Below, piece after piece: positions 52,428-53,358 of a DNA stretch of 53,358 bases. A program made the position numbers and the translations under genes. The notes under the pieces were generated by a model. That model worked only from the letters and a program-made list of their open reading frames with translations, ran no database searches and was not told the DNA's origin. The stretch is from Clostridia bacterium (GTDB taxonomy: Bacteria > Bacillota > Clostridia > Christensenellales > Aristaeellaceae): NCBI GenBank assembly GCA_017470945.1, contig JAFUXH010000098.1:1-53358 (forward strand), written 5' to 3'. Position 1 is the first letter of the stretch; every line of letters begins with the position of its first letter.

Positions 52428-53358
52428 TCACGCGGGATCGGCCCGCAATTCCCGGTAGGTGCGCAGGATCACGATCAGGGACAGAATGAAGGTCAGCACG
52501 TCCGCCACGGGGAAGGAATACAGCACGCCGTTCAGCGCGAAAACCAGGGGCAAAAGGATGGGCAGGAACACGCCGAAAATGATTTCACGCACCAGGGACA
52601 GGATCATGCTTTCCTTGGCCTTGCCCAATGCTTGCAGGAAAATGAACGTGCCCTTGTTCACCATAGCCAGCGGCATCATGCACAGGTAGATCCGGAAGCA
52701 GCGGATGGCAAACTGGGTGTAGTATTCGCTTTCGTTGGCCGCGCCGAAAATGTTGATGAGCCCCTGGGGGAACACCTCCACGATGAACAGGGCGATCAAA
52801 CCAATAACGGCCTCCGCCGCCAGCAGGTAGGTGAACAGGGTTTTGACCCGGTCCTTCCGCTGCGCCCCGATGTTATAGCCCACCACCGGGATGCACCCGG
52901 CAGACAGGCCCACGGAGATCGAAATGGCGATTTGGAAAAATTTCATCACGATCCCCAGCACCGCCAGGGGGATTTGCGTGAATTGCGGCTGGCCGAACAC
53001 CGGGTCCAGGGCGCCCCACTTGGCGGTAGAATTCTGCACCGCGGCCATCGATACTACCAGGCTGGCCTGGCTCAGGAAGCTGGTGATGCCCAGGGGGATA
53101 TACTGCTTCATCAGGTCAGCATGGAGGCCAAAGCTCTTCTTTTCCAGCTTCACGGCCTTCATGTGGCACAGATACCAGATGGCCAGCACGGCGGTCAAAA
53201 TCTGCCCGATCACGGTGGCGACGGCTGCGCCCATCATGCCCATGTGCAGGGGATAGATGAACAGCCAGTCCAGGATGATGTTGGTGACAGCCCCGGCCAC
53301 GGTGGAGATCATGGCAAAGCGGGGACTTCCGTCGGAACGGATGATGGGGTTCATGGCC
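52428..53358 (-). CDS. MATE family efflux transporter, C-terminal part (cut by window edge)
   Basis: The last 309 residues of a second MATE protein; the frame continues past the window end, so the ATG at 53354 is internal. It starts within the first half (MNPIIRSDGSPRFAMIS) and shows AVTNIILDWLFIYPLHMGMMGAAVATVIGQ in pieces such as GAAVATVIGQ, then the second half from about VVGYNIGAQRKDRVK. About eight helices remain. Only weakly similar to the MATE at 14730. Substrate unknown. Confidence 0.93.
   Translation of the reverse strand, partial: AMNPIIRSDGSPRFAMISTVAGAVTNIILDWLFIYPLHMGMMGAAVATVIGQILTAVLAIWYLCHMKAVKLEKKSFGLHADLMKQYIPLGITSFLSQASLVVSMAAVQNSTAKWGALDPVFGQPQFTQIPLAVLGIVMKFFQIAISISVGLSAGCIPVVGYNIGAQRKDRVKTLFTYLLAAEAVIGLIALFIVEVFPQGLINIFGAANESEYYTQFAIRCFRIYLCMMPLAMVNKGTFIFLQALGKAKESMILSLVREIIFGVFLPILLPLVFALNGVLYSFPVADVLTFILSLIVILRTYRELRADPA

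Noticed and set aside
1-53358. tRNA, rRNA, riboswitch and phage or transposase genes
   Set aside because: None could be seen. Intergenic gaps are short and are filled by promoters, hairpins and repeats; no cloverleaf or known riboswitch core was recognised by eye.

Overview
The window looks like a chromosome segment of an anaerobic, GC-rich gut or rumen Bacillota (Clostridia-like). Ribosome binding sites are strong AGGAGG types, promoters are sigma-A-like (TTGACA-17-TATAAT), TTG and GTG starts occur, genes overlap as ATGA, and content is dominated by plant-glycan use, ABC uptake, YesMN/LplABC modules, CarD and MATE proteins. The genus cannot be fixed from the sequence alone. No rRNA, tRNA, CRISPR array, phage or transposase gene was found.

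Left part (1-16.1 kb): the 3' end of a tannase-like esterase and a DUF554 membrane protein face a minus-strand pair, deoC and a secreted FMN/FAD reductase with a nitroreductase-like tail. Divergent from deoC is an operon for a peptide-type ABC importer (binding protein, two permeases, two ATPases), a 2-hydroxyacid dehydrogenase and a metallo-beta-lactamase-fold hydrolase. It is followed by a GntR/UTRA regulator with a perfect 13-bp inverted-repeat operator, a terminator, a type-B carboxylesterase and a MATE exporter. A near copy of one operator half-site lies in the importer promoter, so the regulator probably controls this whole unit.

Middle part (16.2-33.7 kb): a small CarD-led operon; a junction where a 237-bp copy of the DUF554 3' end abuts remnants of other genes; a six-gene minus-strand glycoside operon (GPH symporter, GH2, sugar isomerase/epimerase-like, GH78 rhamnosidase, GH43, GH1) with a divergent AraC regulator; a strong promoter over a frameshifted secreted-protein remnant, then a beta-mannoside pair (cellobiose-2-epimerase-like and GH130 phosphorylase).

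Right part (32.3-53.4 kb): a minus-strand oligosaccharide importer (LplB, LplC, binding protein) with a GH32-like enzyme, preceded by a YesM/YesN two-component pair; a secreted leucine-rich-repeat protein; an XRE regulator with LAPF and helical repeats under a phased array of 13-bp dyads; a cyclophilin; a zinc-motif membrane protein; a DUF937-like protein with a histone-H1-like tail; an L-rhamnose operon (kinase, arabinose/fucose-type isomerase, aldolase); DUF1284 and BioY; and a truncated MATE protein.

Several non-coding inverted-repeat elements (MITE-like or REP-like) sit between genes. Functionally the window couples glycan capture, trimming of rhamnosyl/arabinosyl/glucosyl/galactosyl residues, mannoside phosphorolysis and L-rhamnose catabolism. 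The left part may handle an ester-linked or aromatic substrate; that last point is inference.
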